NCBI GenBank assembly: GCA_033782935.1
Contig: JAWQEG010000135.1
Span: forward strand, 1,118,501-1,182,500
Length of the DNA stretch: 64,000 nt
Direction of reading: 5' to 3'
DNA from: Petrolisthes cinctipes
Lineage: Eukaryota > Arthropoda > Malacostraca > Decapoda > Porcellanidae
In this document: piece by piece, positions 26,170 through 34,964 of the stretch
Numbering within the stretch: the stretch's first letter is position 1
Layout: the number at the start of each line of letters is the position of its first letter
Translations under genes and position numbers: made by a program
The notes under the pieces: model-generated
Told to the model about the DNA's origin: nothing
Seen by the model: only the letters and a program-made list of their open reading frames with translations
The model's database searches: none

Positions 26170-28738
26170 TCTGGGACCCCAAAATATCGAATTTTTTGGG
26201 TGTTTTGAGCCTGAATTTGAGATATAAACGGGTACAGAAGATGCATGCACATATCGACTTTTGGGCACCTAAAATATCGATTTTGAGCATGTTTTGGGTC
26301 TGTATCTTGAAAATATTCTAACTAGGAGTAGGAATGTACAGATCGCTTCTGGGACCCCAAAATATCGAATTTTCGGGTGTTTTGAGCCTGAATTTGAGAT
26401 ATAAACGGGTACAGAAGATGCTTCCACATATCGACTTTTGGGCACCTAAAAGATCGATTTTCAGGATGTTTTGGGCCTGTATATTGAAAATACTCCAACA
26501 CGGAGTAGGCATGTACAGATCGCTTCTGGGACCCCAAAACATCGAATTTTTGGGTGTTTTTGGCCTGAATTTGAGATATCGACTTTGGGCACCTAAAATA
26601 TCGATTTTTTGCATGTTTTGGGCCAATATTTTGAAAACATTCTAGCACTGAGTAGGCATGTACAGATCGCTTCTGGGACCCCAAAATATCGAATTTTCGG
26701 GTGTTTTGAGCCTGAATTTGAGATATAAACGGGTACAGAAGATGCATGCACATATTGACTTTGGGCACCTAAAATATCGATTTTCAGCATGTTTTGGGCC
26801 TGTATTTTGAAAATACTCTAACTAGGAGTAGGCATGTACAGATCGCTTCTGGGACCAAAAAATATCGAATTTTCGGGTGTTTTGAGCCTGAAATTGAGAT
26901 ATAAACGGGTACAGAAGATGCATGCACATATCGACTTTGGACACTTAAAATATCAATTTTTAGCATGTTTTGAGCCTATATTTTGAAAACATTCTAGCTC
27001 TGACTAGACATGTACAGATCGCTTCTGGGACCCAAAATTATCAAATTTTCGGGTGTTTTGAGGTTGAATTTGAGATATAAACGAGTGCAGAAGATACATA
27101 CACATGTTGACTTTGGGCACCTAAAATATCGATTTTCAGCATGTTTTGGGCCTGCATCTGAGAAGGCATGTATAGATCGCTTCTGGGACCCCAAAATATC
27201 GAATTTTTGGGTGTTTGTAGCCTGAATTTGAGATATAAACGGGTACAGAAGATGTATGCACATATCGACTTTTGGGCACCTAAAAGATCGATTTTCAGTA
27301 TGTTTTGGGCCTGTATTTTGAAAATACTCTAACACGGAGTAGGCATGTACAGTTCGCTTCTGGGACCCCAAAATATCGAATTTTAGGGTGTTTTTGGCCT
27401 GAATTTGAGATATCGACTTTGGGGACCTAAAATATCGATTTTTAGTATGTTTTGGGCCTATATTTTGAAAATATTCTAGCACTAAGTAGGCATGTACAGA
27501 TCACTTCTGGGACCGCAAAATATCGAATTTTCGGGTGTTTTGAGCCTGAATTTGAGATATAAACGGGTACAGAAGATGAATGCACATATCGACTTTGGAC
27601 ACTTAAAATATCGATTTTTAGCATGTTTTGAGCCTATATTTTGAAAAAATTCTAGCACTGAGTAGGCATGTACAGATCGCTTCTGGGACCCAAAAATATC
27701 GAATTTTTAGGTGTTTTGAGGTTTAATTTGAGATATAAACGGGTGCAGAAGATGCATACACATGTTGACTTTGGTCACCTAAAATATCGATTTTCAGCTT
27801 GTTTTGGGCCTGTATTTTGAAATTACACTAACACGGAGTAAGCAAGTACAGATCACTTCTGGGACCCCAAAATATCGAATTTTTTGGGTGTTTTCAGCCT
27901 GAATTTGAGACATAAACGGGTACATAAGATGCATGCACATATCGACTTTTGGGCACCTAAAATATCGATTTTGAGCATGTTTTGGGTCTGTATCTTGAAA
28001 ACATTCTAACTAGGAGTAGGAATGTACAGATCGCTTCTGGGACCCCAAAATATCGAATTTTCGGGTGTTTTGAGCCTGAATTTGAGATATAAACGGGTAC
28101 AGAAGATGCTTCCACATATCGACTTTTGGGCACCTAAAAGATCGATTTTCAGGATGTTTTGGGCCTGTATATTGAAAATACTCTAACACGGAGTAGGCAT
28201 GTACAGATCGCTTCTGGGACCCCAAAATATCGAATTTTTGGGTGTTTTTGGCCTGAATTTGAGATATCGACTTTGTGCACCTAAAATATCGATTTTTAGC
28301 ATGTTTTGGGCCTATATTTTAAAAATATTCTAGCACTGAGTAGGCATGTACAGATCGCTTCTGGGATCCCAAAATATCGAATTTTCGGGTGTTTTGAGCC
28401 TGAATTTGAGATATAAACGGGTACAGAAGATGCATGCACATATAGACTTTGGGCACATAAAATATCGATTTTCAGCATGTTTTGGGCCTGTATTTTGAAA
28501 ATACTCTAACTAGGAGTAGGCATGTACAGATCGCTTCTGGGACCAAAAAATATCGAATTTTCGGGTGTTTTGAGCCTGAATTTGAGATATAAACGGGTAC
28601 AGAAAATGCATGCACATATCGACTTTGGACACTTAAAATATCGATTTTTAGCATGTTTTGAGCCTATATTTTGAAAACATTCTAGCACTGACTAGACATG
28701 TACAGATCGCTTCTGGGACCCAAAATTATCAAATTTTC
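26170..28738. repeat. Duplication, about 1687-bp offset
   Basis: Units from about 26170 to 27050 recur from about 27857 to 28738. Both contain CAGATCGCTTCTGGGACC preceded by AGGAGTAGGAATGTA (26325 and 28012) and a unit with GATGCTTCCACATATCG. The copies are less similar than the 1813-bp pair. Confidence 0.6.
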
Positions 28739-30510
28739 GGGTGTTTGTAGCCTGAATTTGAGATATAAACGGGTACAGAAAATGCATGCACATATCGACT
28801 TTTGGGCACCTAAAAGATCGATTTTCAGTATGTTTTGGGCCTGTTTTTTGAAAACATTCTAACTAGGAGTAGGAATGTACAGATCGCTTCTAGGACCCAA
28901 AAATACCGATTTTTCGGTTGTATTGAGCCTGAATTTGAGATATAAACGGGTACACAAGATGCATGCACATAATGACTTTGGGCACCTAAAATATCGATTT
29001 TAGCATGTTTTGGGCCTATATTTTGAAAATATTCTAGCACTAAGTAGGCATGTACAGATCACTTCTGGGACCCCAATATATCGAATTTTCGGGTGTTTTG
29101 AGACTGAATTTGAGATATAAACGGGTACAGCAGATGCATGCACATATCGACTTTGGACACTTAAAATATCGATTTTTAAAATGTTTTGAGCCTATATTTT
29201 GAAAACATTCTAGCACTGACTAGACATGTACAGATCGCTTCTGGGACCCAAAATTATCGAATTTTCGGGTGTTTTGAGGTTGAATTTGAGGTATAAACAA
29301 GTGCAGAAGAAGCATACACATGTTCAATTTGGGTACCTAAAATATCGATTTTTAGCATGTTTTGGGCCTGCATCTGAGTAGGCATGTACAGATCGCTTCT
29401 GGGACCCCAAAATATCGAATTTTCAGGTGTTTGGAGCCTGAATTTGAGATATAAACGGGTACAGAAAATGCATGCACATAACGACTTTTGGGCACCTAAA
29501 AGATCGATTTTCAGTATGTTTTGGGCCTGTATTTTGAAAATACTCTAACACGGAGTAGGCATGTACAGATCGCTTCTGGGACCCCAAAATATCGAATTTT
29601 CGGGTGTTTGGAGCCTGAATTTGAGATATAAACGGGTACAGAAGATGCATGCACATATCGACTTTTGGGCACCTAAAAGATTGATTTTCATTAAGTTTTG
29701 GGCCAGTATTTTGAAAATACTCTAACACGGAGTAGGCATGTACAGTTCGCTTCTGGGACCCCAAAATATCGAATTTTAGGGTGTTTTGGGCCTGAATTTG
29801 AGATATCGTCTTTGGGCACCTAAAATATCGATTGTTATCATGTTTTGGGCCTATATTTTGAAAATATTCTAGCACTAAGTAGGCATGTACAGATCACTTC
29901 TGGGACCCCAAAATATCGAATTTTCGGGTGTTTTGAGCCTGAATTTGAGATATAAACGGGTACAGAAGATGCATGCACATATCGACTTTGGACACTTAAA
30001 ATATCGATTTTTAGCATGTTTTGAGCCTATATTTTGAAACAATTCTAGCACTGAGTAGGCATGTACAGATCGCTTCTGGGACCCCAAAATATCGAATTTT
30101 CGGGTGTTTTGAGCCTGAATTTGAGATATAAACGGGTAAAGAAGATGCATCCACATATCGAATTTTGGGCACCTAAAAGATCGATTTTCAGTATGTTTTG
30201 GGCCTGTATATTGAAAATACTCTAACACGGAGTAGGCATGTACAGATCGCTTCTGGGACCCCAAAATATCGAATTTTTGGGTGTTTTTGGCCTGAATTTG
30301 AGATATCGACTTTGGGGACCTAAAATATCAATTCTTAGCATGTTTTGGGCCTATATTTGAAAATATTCTAGCACTGAGTAGGCATGTACAGATCGCTTCT
30401 GGGACCCAAAAATATCGAATTTTCGGGTGTTTTGAGCCTGAATTTGAGATATAAACGGGTACAGAAGATGCATGCACATATCGACTTTTAGGCACCTAAA
30501 ATATCGATTT

Positions 30511-30543
30511 ATTGGTATAGCGAAACCAGCACAGCTGTTTGCT
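30511..30543 (+). repeat. Left terminal segment, complementary to the ICR
   Basis: The first 33 bases after the TT core are the reverse complement of 37522-37554 with one mismatch. Position 30521 is C where the ICR predicts T. The segment covers the 11 bases outside the ITR plus the ITR start. Confidence 0.92.
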
Positions 30544-30733
30544 GTTTGCTATAGAATAGGCCCCTTCACAAGCCCAGGCCCCGTGTAGGCATAATCTGGG
30601 TTGGAAGGGTCAATTCCGTGACGTTCATCAGAAGTAAATAAAATTCAAATCTGGCGCTGTACTGATAGTGGAGCCACCTGGTGGTGGTGAGGTGAGGTAT
30701 TAAGCCCCTCCTCCGCTGAATACCGCTCGCCCA
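30522..30733 (+). repeat. Left inverted terminal repeat (212 bp)
   Basis: Reverse complement of 37678-37889, identical over all 212 bases by eye. It begins GAAACCAGCACAGCTG and ends CCGCTCGCCCA. It holds a doubled CTGTTTG, an AATAAA, and a CTCF-like core on the minus strand at 30671-30684. Family knowledge: DIRS ITRs carry transcription signals and take part in forming the circular intermediate. Confidence 0.96.
30671..30684 (-). promoter_or_regulatory. CTCF-like core in the left ITR
   Basis: On the minus strand this reads CCACCAGGTGGCTC, close to the vertebrate CTCF core (CCACNAGGTGGCAG). It is a motif match by eye only. Confidence 0.35.
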
Positions 30734-31500
30734 CTCTGTCGCGGAACACGTTTCTGTCAACATCTACGCTCCTCGCTTCTACGCTATGGTATTGTGTCGC
30801 GTGTTCCTGCTAAGTTTTTCTTTTGTGTTCTAGTGGCTAGCCTGCTTTGCAGATGTATCATGTGTGTTTTCTAGGAGGGTTTTTAGGTGTTTATGGGGGT
30901 TTTTTCTTCGTTAGGACTTAGTTCTTTCCTTAAGCGAAGGGGGCTTTTCAGCCCCTGTTTTCGGAGTTTTTCTCCGTCTGTCCCTTCTTTCACTGTCCCT
31001 CCTGCCACTAGTACATTCTTCGTGTGTATTTTATCGGGGTTTTCTGGGGGTTTTAGCGAGGTTAGTGGGCGCCACGTGGGACTTCCCCGCCCCACGTGGT
31101 GACCACATGGGGTCTTTGCAGCCCTTCCTCTTGCCTTCCCCGATTTTTATGTGTCCCCTCTCGGTAGGGGGGAGTGAGAATTGTGCCCTGGTTCTCTCTT
31201 CCTCTCCCGGGCGGGGGTTTTTTATTTTATTTTGGGGGTTCTCCCATTATTTTCAGCCTGGAGTGTTTCTTCTCAGGCTATCGGGTCCCCTCCTACCCCT
31301 CCTTCTGGTTCATCTGTCCGGGGGGGCCCTTTTTTACCCGCTCCATGTGGCGGACGATTCTGGTTTTACGGGGTTTTTCCCTGGGCGGCTGCGCGAGTGT
31401 GGGGGATCGTGTTCTGGTCTCCAGGTTCAGCGGGCGTGTCCCGCGCTTCTTTCCTTCGGGGAGGATGGGTTTGTGTTCCAGTGTTTGCACGTGTTAACCC
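30734..31500 (+). other. Element leader, no convincing gene
   Basis: This 767-bp stretch lies between the left ITR and the gag ATG. It is T-rich at first (30800-31060), then GC-rich. Open frames at 31065-31580, 31174-31497 and 31181-31849 overlap it, but they have skewed composition, no recognisable domain, and do not continue gag. A donor-like G|GTTAGT at 31061 and an acceptor-like TTCTTTTCTCCCCCAG ending at 31527 suggest a possible 5' intron that would remove the ATG at 31501. This is unproven. Confidence 0.55.
30940..30955 (+). promoter_or_regulatory. Stem-loop GGGGCT-TTTC-AGCCCC in the leader
   Basis: A perfect 6-bp stem with a TTTC loop. The geometry (6-bp stem, 4-base loop) resembles the histone mRNA 3' stem-loop, but the stem has G where that consensus has pyrimidines, and it sits in a leader rather than a 3' end. 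Function is unknown. Confidence 0.4.
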
Positions 31501-33870
31501 ATGTTTGTGTATTCTTTTCTCCCCCAGCCTACTCGTGCCCTTTGTGCTGCCTCAGGATGTACCGTGCGGGTCTCGCCTGACGCACCCTGCTTCACTCCCT
31601 TGGGTTACGACCCTTTGGCGTGTGGTGTGTGCCGCCCCTGGGCTGAGTTGTGTCGGGTTACCTCCCCTTCTGCCCGCTCCAAGCTCCCTGCCCTTGCTTC
31701 TCTTCGTATGGCGTGGACGAGGGCTAGGAGAATGGCCCACAAACGAGACGGTTCTTCTTTGGCGTGGGTGGACCCGATTTTGGGAGCGGACCTGGGTTTA
31801 TTCAGGACCCGTTACCCTTCTTCCTGTCTCTCGGAGTCTCAGGGGCTAGAACCTCCTGAGGCCCGAGAGATTGAGCCTTCTTCCCTAGGCGGTACTACGA
31901 CTCCTTCTCGGGGCTTATCCCCCCGGGAAGCGAGCGAGTCTGTCGCGCTGGTTCTCCCGACTGCCTCACCGGTACAAGGGCCCAGCAGGGAACCCCCAGC
32001 TTCGCCTCCTGCTAGAGCTGGCTCCTCAGGCCTCTCTAGAGGACGCAAGCGTTCAGCTAAAAGGTCCGGCCACTCCAGGAAGTCCCGTGCTCGTCGCCGT
32101 TCTCCTTCCTCCTCTTCTTCGTCGTCCTCTTCCTCTTCTTCGTCGTCGGGGAGCTCTCCTTCGCCCGCCCGCAATTCCCGCAGGGGTAAGCAGGGGGGGG
32201 ACAGCCCCTCGTCAAGGAAGATAGTTAAGATCTTCCACGCCCTTATTCCTCACGCTTTTCCTGGGGCTTCCGTCGCGCAGCCTCCGGCTGTCGCTACGGA
32301 ACCCGCTCCTGTTCCCCCGCCTCCCGCTGCTGCTCCCGTCGAGGGCTCGAGTCCTCCCGGGGATGTGGGAGTCCTTTTCGTGCCTCCCGTTTCCCCAGGG
32401 CTCGAGTCTCCGTCGGGGGACGTAGCTGAGGAGTTGGTTACCTCCGCACCTCCGTCCCCGTCACCCCCTCCTTCGGGAGACGGATACCTTCCCTACTCTT
32501 GGTCTCTTCTCCCTCCTGCATGGACCCACTCTTCGGAGGAGGGCAGACTGGTGGCCTGGTCTCCGGACACAGCTCAACCAGACGTGTGGATCCGGAGAGA
32601 TGACGTCGTGGTGAAGTGGGGGGCGGATGAGAAGGGCGAGGCTATTCCCTTCTACAAGGTCCGTCCTATCTCAGCGCCCGTACCCACTTCAGCTAGGGTG
32701 TCCTCTGCGGCGACCCTGGACGCGATGGGTTTCCTGGTGGAGTACAGCCAGCTACACTTGTCCGGGGCTTGGAGGATTGACCGCTCCCACGGTAACACGG
32801 CTCTCCTTTCCCCGGACGCGTACTTCCCGGGGGATAAGGGCGAAGGGGACCTGGATATTCCAGCCCTTCTCCTTAAGTCCCTGGACCACCAGAGAAACAA
32901 CGCGCCCAGGAAGCCCCCTCCTCCGTCTTTCCCCGTCATCCTCCCTCATTCCCGGGCTCCCCTGGGCTTGAGGGAGTACCTGTGGAAGACGGAGAAGGAG
33001 CCCCCGGTCCCCTATCAGCTGAAGGAGCCCGATGGTAAGTTGCGACAGGCGGAGTCTGCTACCCGTCTGGAGCTGGCCCACACCATCTCCACGGGAGCAG
33101 CCGCCTCGTTGATTAGGGACTGCCTCAACGCCCTAACCAACTCCTACCACGAGATGTCGGGTGTACAGCTAGCGTGAGTACCTTACTCGTGTATCATGTT
33201 TTTAGGGATGCTGGGTAGAGGGTCTCCCTGTTACTCCCGGGTACTTATCCCCGGGTTCGCTCGGTTTTTTCCTTGTTTACCCCTTACAGTGACACCCTCT
33301 CTTCCATGGCCACCGTGATGGAGGGCGTGGCGGCAATGTCAACCCACTTCATGCGGGAGGAGGCGAAGGCGTTCGCCGAGGCGAGACTGGCAGCCCGCCA
33401 GGCGGCGGCTAAATCTGCGCCGGAGATGGCACAGAGGGGAGTGGTGCGAGCTGCCCCCTTGTCCCCCGCCCTCTTTGACCAACCGGCGACAGACACGATC
33501 TTCGCCTCCCTCCCAGCGGTAATCAATTTACCAAAGCCTTCCACCTCCAAGTAAGTACCTCTCGTGTTCGTCTTACCCGAGTTGTCACGGGGGTGAAATG
33601 AAAGGATTTTCGGGTCTACTTTGGTTCCTAATCATTCTGTTTGTCCGTAGGCCACGTGCCCCACAGCCAGCCAGACCAGCCTACCAGCCCCGGAGGCCCT
33701 CCCAGCCCTCCAGGCTACCGAGGCCCTCCTATCCCACTCCCCCGAGAGCACACAACAGGCCCTCCCAGAGGGGCCAGCAGCCCTTTCGAGGAAGGGGACA
33801 GGGCTCCAAGCCCTACTCGAAGCCCAAGTTCTCCTTCAACCACCCCGCCCAGAAGGACCGCGCCACTTGA
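31501..33870 (+). CDS. gag: Gag-like protein, three exons (31501-33173, 33290-33550, 33651-33870)
   Basis: This is the DIRS gag, expected to bind and package element RNA. I join three exons because both introns have GT...AG ends and keep the frame (codon split 2+1 at both). The spliced product is about 717 residues. Visible parts: an N-terminal Cys-rich patch (C15, C20, C30, C41, C44, C51, possibly zinc-binding); an Arg/Ser-rich tract at about residues 180-235, with a run of serines coded by mixed TCN codons; a Pro-rich linker; a better-ordered region at about 330-555; a helical Ala/Glu-rich exon 2; and a basic Gln/Pro/Arg tail with RGRGQG in exon 3, typical of RNA-binding Gag tails. The stop is the TGA at 33868-33870. 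The start at 31501 is the first ATG of the open frame. If a 5' intron ends at 31527, translation would begin elsewhere, with an in-frame ATG at 31708. Exon 3 overlaps the pol frame. Confidence 0.8.
33174..33289 (+). other. Spliceosomal intron 1 (gag), 116 bp
   Basis: The donor GTGAGTACC begins at 33174. The acceptor, with pyrimidine tract TTTTTTCCTTGTTTACCCC, ends TTACAG at 33289. The gag frame reads into a TGA two bases into the intron (33175-33177), so without splicing Gag would end there. Removal joins GC to T and keeps a single frame. Confidence 0.86.
33551..33650 (+). other. Spliceosomal intron 2 (gag), 100 bp
   Basis: The donor GTAAGTACC begins at 33551, directly after CCAA. The acceptor ends TTTGTCCGTAG at 33650, with a branch-like CCTAATC about 24 bases upstream. 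Removal joins AA to G and keeps the gag frame. Exon 2 between introns 1 and 2 is 261 bp, a multiple of three, so skipping it would also keep the frame. Confidence 0.86.
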
Positions 33871-33979
33871 GGGTCCCACTCTGGGCTGCCTCACAGGGTG
33901 GTCAGCAGCCTGGCCCACCCACGGCTGGGCAGCAAGGATAATTCGCCAGGGCCTGTCATGGCCCTGGATTACTGTTCCG
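33651..33979 (+). CDS. pol: Upstream pol-frame exon, overlapping gag exon 3
   Basis: The same exon that encodes the Gag tail is fully open in the +1 frame across all 329 bases. It joins the RT frame in phase through intron 3. The predicted peptide is Pro/Ser-rich for its first 70 residues and then has a Trp-rich stretch (WSAAWPTHGW, then SWPW) just before RT, where DIRS Pol proteins usually have a Trp-containing lead-in. There is no ATG, so entry would need a frameshift from gag, an alternative acceptor, or another route. The open frame and the phase match are seen directly. Translation is inferred. Confidence 0.55.
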
Positions 33980-34184
33980 GTGAGTAACTGTCATCCTTAC
34001 TTTCTGACATATGAATTATGCCTAATCCCGTCCTTGGGCTACCGTTGGTCAAAATCAGATTTTCCCTTGCGGTCAAAATCTCTGCCTCTCCTGTCATTCA
34101 CCCCCCAACCACCCCGGGTCCCTCGGGCCCCGGGGGATTAGGATTAACGGTACTCTCACTGACACCTGTCTTCTCCCGTTACAG
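33980..34184 (+). other. Spliceosomal intron 3 (pol), 205 bp
   Basis: The donor GTGAGTAAC begins at 33980. The acceptor CTTCTCCCGTTACAG ends at 34184, with a branch-like CTCACTGAC upstream. It lies downstream of the gag stop, so it concerns pol. The upstream exon in the pol frame ends after a complete codon and the RT exon starts a codon at 34185, so splicing joins them in phase 0. Unspliced, the upstream frame reaches a stop at 34139-34141. Confidence 0.82.
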
Positions 34185-34964
34185 CCACTACGTCTACCTC
34201 CTGCCTCAACCAAAGTGTCACTTTCGGTCGTCCCGCATGTGTTAGAAATGCGGGAAAAAGGGGTAGTGGAGCGGGCGACGGGAAGGGTCTTTCTTTCTCG
34301 TTTATTCACGGTCCCCAAAAAGGATCAGGGAAAAACGAGATTGGTGATGGACCTGAGCAAGCTAAACAAATTCGTGAAAACGTTACATTTCAGGATGGTT
34401 TCGGTTGCTCAGGTCCGCACAGTTCTGAGGAAGGGAGACTGGTTAGCATCCCTGGATCTCAAGGATGCGTACTGGCACGTCCCGATCCACCCCAGGTTTC
34501 GCCGCTTTCTGGCCTTCCAGGTGGGGACCGAGACGTTCCAGTTTACCAGGCTCCCTTTCGGTCTTTCTCTAGCTCCGCGAGTCTTCACAAAACTCGTGAG
34601 GGTGGTGGCATCCCGTCTGGCAGAGGCGGGTGTCCCCACCCTCATGTACCTGGACGATTGGTTGCTTCACGCCCCTTCCAAGGAGCAGGTAGCAAACAAC
34701 GTCCGGGTAGCGAGGGGAGTGCTAGAGGAAATGGGGTTTCTGTTGAACATCCCCAAGTCCTCTCTCACCCCCACTCGCAAGCTGTGTTGGCTAGGAATAG
34801 AGTGGGACTCTCTTTCGGCCACCCTCTCTCTCGCTCCAGACAACGCCCGCCGGACCCTCCGCCACGTCCGCCAGGCGCATTTTTCCCGTACTTTCTCTCG
34901 CCGCCAGTGGGAATCATTGCTCGGGTCCCTAAATTTCGCGGCCCCTGCAATGCCCCTGGGATGA
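34185..34964 (+). CDS. pol: Pol, reverse transcriptase domain (cut by TGA)
   Basis: RNA-directed DNA polymerase that copies the element. Visible RT motifs in order: LFTVPKKDQGKTRLVMDLS (fingers), SLDLKDAYWHVPI (first catalytic Asp), FQFTRLPFGLSLAPRVFTK, and YLDD at 34647-34658 (catalytic Asp pair), followed by the thumb region. YLDDWLL with the LPFGL motif fits the DIRS class. The frame opens at the intron 3 acceptor (34185). The first in-frame ATG (34248) would cut the N-terminus. The frame stops at TGA 34962-34964, just after LGSLNFAAPAMPLG, and then continues open in the same frame for another 331 codons. The stop is therefore a nonsense change, not the natural end. It lies in a context where CpG decay is a simple explanation. 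Confidence 0.9.
   Translation, partial: PLRLPPASTKVSLSVVPHVLEMREKGVVERATGRVFLSRLFTVPKKDQGKTRLVMDLSKLNKFVKTLHFRMVSVAQVRTVLRKGDWLASLDLKDAYWHVPIHPRFRRFLAFQVGTETFQFTRLPFGLSLAPRVFTKLVRVVASRLAEAGVPTLMYLDDWLLHAPSKEQVANNVRVARGVLEEMGFLLNIPKSSLTPTRKLCWLGIEWDSLSATLSLAPDNARRTLRHVRQAHFSRTFSRRQWESLLGSLNFAAPAMPLG
34962..34964 (+). pseudogene. pol: Premature in-frame TGA inactivating pol
   Basis: A single TGA separates the RT and RNase H parts of one continuous frame (34215 and 34965 are in the same phase). No frameshift accompanies it. It would yield RT without RNase H, so this copy should be non-autonomous unless the stop is read through. Confidence 0.85.

Larger units (their letters stand above)
1..30508. 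repeat. Satellite DNA array, left arm (176-bp dimeric unit)
   Basis: Uninterrupted head-to-tail satellite fills this stretch. Each unit carries the landmarks AAAATATCGAATTTTCGGG, GAGATATAAACGGGTACAG, GATGCATGCACATATCGAC, CACCTAAAATATCGATTTT, AGCATGTTTTGGGCC and CATGTACAGATCGCTTCTGG in that order. Spacing between successive CAGATCGCTTC landmarks is mostly 174-177 bp, with shorter units near 150 and 160 bp. No gene, RNA gene or unrelated insertion was seen. Many 60-200 codon open frames exist, mostly on the minus strand, but they are repeat by-products. A centromeric or heterochromatic location is plausible from the organisation, but is inference. Confidence 0.97.

Noticed and set aside
1..30508. 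CRISPR-like array
   Set aside because: Repeats are contiguous with no unique spacers, and the window is eukaryotic.
30566..30763. Minus-strand 65-codon frame in the left ITR
   Set aside because: It lies in the ITR, which occurs inverted at the other end. No domain or start signal was seen.
31181..31849. 222-codon frame overlapping the gag start
   Set aside because: Different phase from gag, skewed composition, no domain, and its second half is a shadow of gag.
31839..32174. Minus-strand acidic frame opposite the gag Ser/Arg tract
   Set aside because: The Glu-run is the antisense of the serine codons. It is a shadow of gag.
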